A stretch of DNA of 6,917 nucleotides from Paracoccus sp. (in: a-proteobacteria) (GTDB lineage: Bacteria; Pseudomonadota; Alphaproteobacteria; Rhodobacterales; Rhodobacteraceae): assembly GCA_018056045.1 (NCBI GenBank), contig JAGPGI010000149.1, forward strand, positions 1-6,917, read 5' to 3'. Position numbers and translations under genes: made by a program. Below the pieces are notes generated by a model. The model saw only the letters and a program-made list of their open reading frames with translations, had not been told where the DNA came from and did not search any database. Below, piece after piece: positions 4,916 to 6,917 of the stretch (position 1 is its first letter; each line of letters opens with the position of its first letter).

Positions 4916-5737
4916 ATGCAACCTTTCCAGCCCGACCGCGGATTTCCCCAGATGGGTGTGCGGCGTTTCGGTCGTGTGAACTGGCTGGGGCTTTACACGT
5001 TGGCCCGGCGCGAGGTGATGCGCTTTCTGAATGTCTGGCAGCAGACGGTGCTGGCGCCGCTGATGACGGCGGGGCTGTTCGTCGTGGTCTTTGCGCTGGC
5101 GCTTGGCAAGGGACGGGGCGAGATCATGGGCCTGCCCTATCTGGCCTTTCTTGGGCCGGGCATCCTGATGATGACGGTGATCCAGAACGCCTTTGCCAAT
5201 ACCTCGTCCAGCATCATCTCGGCCAAGATGCAGGGCAATATCGTCGACACGCTGATGCCGCCCTTGTCGGGGGCCGAGATTCTGGCCGGCTATCTGGCCG
5301 GCGCCCTGGTGCGGGCGCTGATCGTGGCGCTGGTGATCGCCAGCGGGATGGCCCTGGTGCTGGGCCAAGGCATCGCGCATCCGCTGTGGGCGCTGGCCTT
5401 CGTGGTGCTGGGGGCGCTGTTGATGGGCGGGCTGGGCCTGATCGGCGGCATTGTCGCGCAGAAATTCGACCAGATGGCGGCGATCACCAATTTCATCGTG
5501 ACGCCGCTGTCTTTCCTGTCGGGCACCTTCTATTCGGTCGAGGCCCTGCCCGAGCCCTTTCGCACGCTGGCGCATTGGAACCCGATCTTTTACCTGATCG
5601 ACGGCGCGCGCTATGGGATCGCCGGTGTCTCGGATGCGCCGCCTCTGCTGGGGCTGGCGGTCTGTGCACTGTCGGTGGTGCTGGTTCTGGGGCTGGCCTT
5701 GCGCTGGCTTTCGAGCGGCTATCGGATGAAGGCGTAA
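4916..5737 (+). CDS. ABC-2 type transporter permease
   Basis: A 273-residue inner-membrane protein with about six hydrophobic segments, near 41-63, 73-95, 122-150, 155-180, 188-206 and 243-263. A cytoplasmic N-terminus contains the amphipathic LARREVMRFLNVWQQTVLAP. The ABC-2 family signature is clear: LGPGILMMTVIQNAFANTSS (79-98), LSGTFYSVEALPEPF (201-215) and WNPIFYLIDGARYGIAG (221-237). Such permeases pair with a separate ATPase to export polysaccharides, lipids or drugs; the substrate here is unknown. The ATG at 4916 has AAGGAG five bases upstream; the frame stays open far upstream, but that part is antisense to gcrA and has no membrane-protein character. No ATPase gene is next to it: gcrA diverges on one side and argD follows 165 bp downstream. 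Confidence 0.92.
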   Translation: MQPFQPDRGFPQMGVRRFGRVNWLGLYTLARREVMRFLNVWQQTVLAPLMTAGLFVVVFALALGKGRGEIMGLPYLAFLGPGILMMTVIQNAFANTSSSIISAKMQGNIVDTLMPPLSGAEILAGYLAGALVRALIVALVIASGMALVLGQGIAHPLWALAFVVLGALLMGGLGLIGGIVAQKFDQMAAITNFIVTPLSFLSGTFYSVEALPEPFRTLAHWNPIFYLIDGARYGIAGVSDAPPLLGLAVCALSVVLVLGLALRWLSSGYRMKA

Positions 5738-5862
5738 AATTCGTTGCGCGGTCATCCGTTTGCCGTTATTTCGGATCGCATGATCGTTCGGACCGCCCAT
5801 ATCGCCCGTCCCCGACGTTGATTTCTCAGCGTCCGATCCCGCCTGTCTTCCCCATACCTGTC

Positions 5863-5878
5863 GCCACCTGAAGGTGGC
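5863..5878 (+). promoter_or_regulatory. Short hairpin upstream of argD
   Basis: GCCACC and GGTGGC flank a TGAA loop, a perfect 6-bp stem 12 bases before the argD Shine-Dalgarno sequence. There is no T-tract, so it is not a typical terminator of the permease gene. It could be an mRNA leader element of argD. The rest of the 165-bp gap (5738-5902) holds no gene; a very weak promoter-like pair (TTGCGC 5744-5749, TATTTC 5767-5772) is present. Confidence 0.3.
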
Positions 5879-5902
5879 CCCTGTCTGCAAAAGGACAATC
5901 CC

Positions 5903-6917
5903 ATGATTCCGCACGTCCTGCCGACCTATAACCGCGCCGACCTCGCCTTTGAGCGGGGCGAGGGCACCTGGGCCATCACTGCGGACGGGACGCGATATCT
6001 GGATCTGGGCGCGGGCATTGCCGTCAATGCGCTGGGGCATGCCAATTCCGATCTGGTCGCCGCTCTGACCGAGCAGGCAGGCAAGATCTGGCATGTCTCG
6101 AACCTTTACCACATTCCCCAACAGGAAAAGCTGGCCGACCTGCTGGTCGAAAGCACCTTTGCCGATACCGCCTTCATCACCAATTCCGGCACCGAGGCGG
6201 CGGAACTGGCGATCAAGATGGTGCGCAAATACTGGGATCATCAGGGCGATCCCGACCGCCACGAGATCCTGACCTTCGAGGGGGCGTTTCATGGCCGCTC
6301 GACCGGGGCGATTGCCGCCTCGGGGGCGGAAAAGATGGTCAAGGGCTTTGGCCCGCTGATGCCCGGATTTCGGCACCTGCCCTGGGGTGACATGGAGGCG
6401 CTGAAAGCCGCGATCACGGATCGCACCGCCGCCGTCATGCTGGAGCCGGTGCAGGGCGAGGGCGGCATCCGTCCGCTGCCGGACGCCGATCTGCGGCTGA
6501 TCCGGGCGCTGTGCGACCAGGTCGGCGCGCTGCTGGTTCTGGACGAGGTGCAGTCGGGCATGGGCCGGACCGGCAAGCTGTTCGCGCATGAATATGCCGG
6601 CATCGCGCCCGATATCATGATGGTCGCCAAGGGCATCGGCGGGGGCTTTCCGCTGGGCGCGGTGTTGGCCACGGAACAGGCCGCGGCAGGGATGGTCGCG
6701 GGCACGCATGGCTCGACCTATGGCGGCAACCCGCTGGCCTGCGCGGTGGGCGCGCGCGTGATGGAAATCGTCACCCGGCCCGAGTTTCTCGCCGAGGTGA
6801 ACCGCAAGGCGGGCCTGTTTCGCCAAAAGCTGGAAGGTCTGGTCGCCGCCCATCCCGAGGTCTTCGAGCTGGTGCGCGGGCAGGGGCTGATGCTGGGGCT
6901 GAAATGCAAGGTTGCGC
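5903..6917 (+). CDS. argD: Acetylornithine aminotransferase (class III PLP enzyme), 3' end outside window
   Basis: 338 codons are present, and the gene runs off the right edge with roughly 50 residues missing for the usual length. It is a fold-type I, class III PLP aminotransferase. It has [12 protein letters not shown] (94-105), FHGR (129-132), LEPVQGEGG (180-188), [14 protein letters not shown] (211-224) with PLP-contacting D214 and Q217, the Schiff-base lysine in [15 protein letters not shown] (K243), and GSTYGGNPL (270-278). This fits ArgD, which converts N-acetylglutamate semialdehyde to N-acetylornithine in arginine synthesis, often with succinyl-diaminopimelate activity as well. Related class III enzymes (succinylornithine, GABA, ornithine aminotransferases) are less likely; from memory, argD lies near gcrA in some alphaproteobacteria. 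The ATG at 5903 has AAGGA seven bases upstream. A GATTC site spans the start codon. Confidence 0.9.
   Translation, partial: MIPHVLPTYNRADLAFERGEGTWAITADGTRYLDLGAGIAVNALGHANSDLVAALTEQAGKIWHVSNLYHIPQQEKLADLLVESTFADTAFITNSGTEAAELAIKMVRKYWDHQGDPDRHEILTFEGAFHGRSTGAIAASGAEKMVKGFGPLMPGFRHLPWGDMEALKAAITDRTAAVMLEPVQGEGGIRPLPDADLRLIRALCDQVGALLVLDEVQSGMGRTGKLFAHEYAGIAPDIMMVAKGIGGGFPLGAVLATEQAAAGMVAGTHGSTYGGNPLACAVGARVMEIVTRPEFLAEVNRKAGLFRQKLEGLVAAHPEVFELVRGQGLMLGLKCKVA

Noticed and set aside
4859..6853. A 664-codon open frame on the minus strand opposite the permease and argD
   Set aside because: It is rich in His, Gln and Arg, as expected for the complement of GC-rich hydrophobic and PLP-enzyme coding, and it lies antisense to two recognised genes.
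1..6917. A mobile element, defence island or CRISPR array
   Set aside because: Apart from one uncharacterised membrane protein and the unknown-function DUF4170 protein, all genes are recognised core functions. Composition looks uniform and no long repeats, integrase or transposase were seen.

Overview
The window is GC-rich chromosomal DNA from an alphaproteobacterium, most likely Rhodobacterales and Paracoccus-like. The evidence is a full-length GcrA cell-cycle regulator (an alphaproteobacterial protein), a DUF4170 protein next to a Kdo-transferase-like gene, a compact 572-residue MetRS with the QFSTS signature, and GC-rich third codon positions throughout. I see no insertion sequence, phage, CRISPR or plasmid signal. 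This is core chromosome, and most of what is unexplained lies in the intergenic DNA.

Layout: (1) 1-654, minus strand: a DUF4170 gene followed by the start of a Kdo-transferase-like gene that runs off the left edge, an envelope/LPS pair. (2) 655-1011: a 357-bp gene-free stretch dense in inverted repeats. It holds a minus-facing terminator, a plus-facing terminator with no annotated plus-strand gene before it, an 18-bp hairpin and a tandem 8-mer. (3) 1012-2877, minus strand: tRNA-Leu(UAA), then metG upstream of it. (4) 3085-3786, plus strand: an uncharacterised membrane protein divergent from metG. (5) 3728-4784, minus strand: gcrA followed by a NUDIX hydrolase gene, whose 3' end overlaps the membrane-protein gene by 59 bp. 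(6) 4916-6917, plus strand: an ABC-2 type permease divergent from gcrA, then argD running off the right edge.

How the genes relate: gcrA and the NUDIX gene look like a two-gene operon, because the NUDIX Shine-Dalgarno sequence overlaps the gcrA stop codon. DUF4170 and the Kdo-transferase-like gene are a second operon. tRNA-Leu and metG both serve translation and may be partly co-transcribed. The ABC-2 permease has no ATPase partner in view. I do not see a recognisable new multi-gene system. The best candidates for undescribed biology are a possible small RNA and the other hairpins at 780-942, a hairpin abutting the gcrA ribosome-binding site, and the uncharacterised membrane protein.
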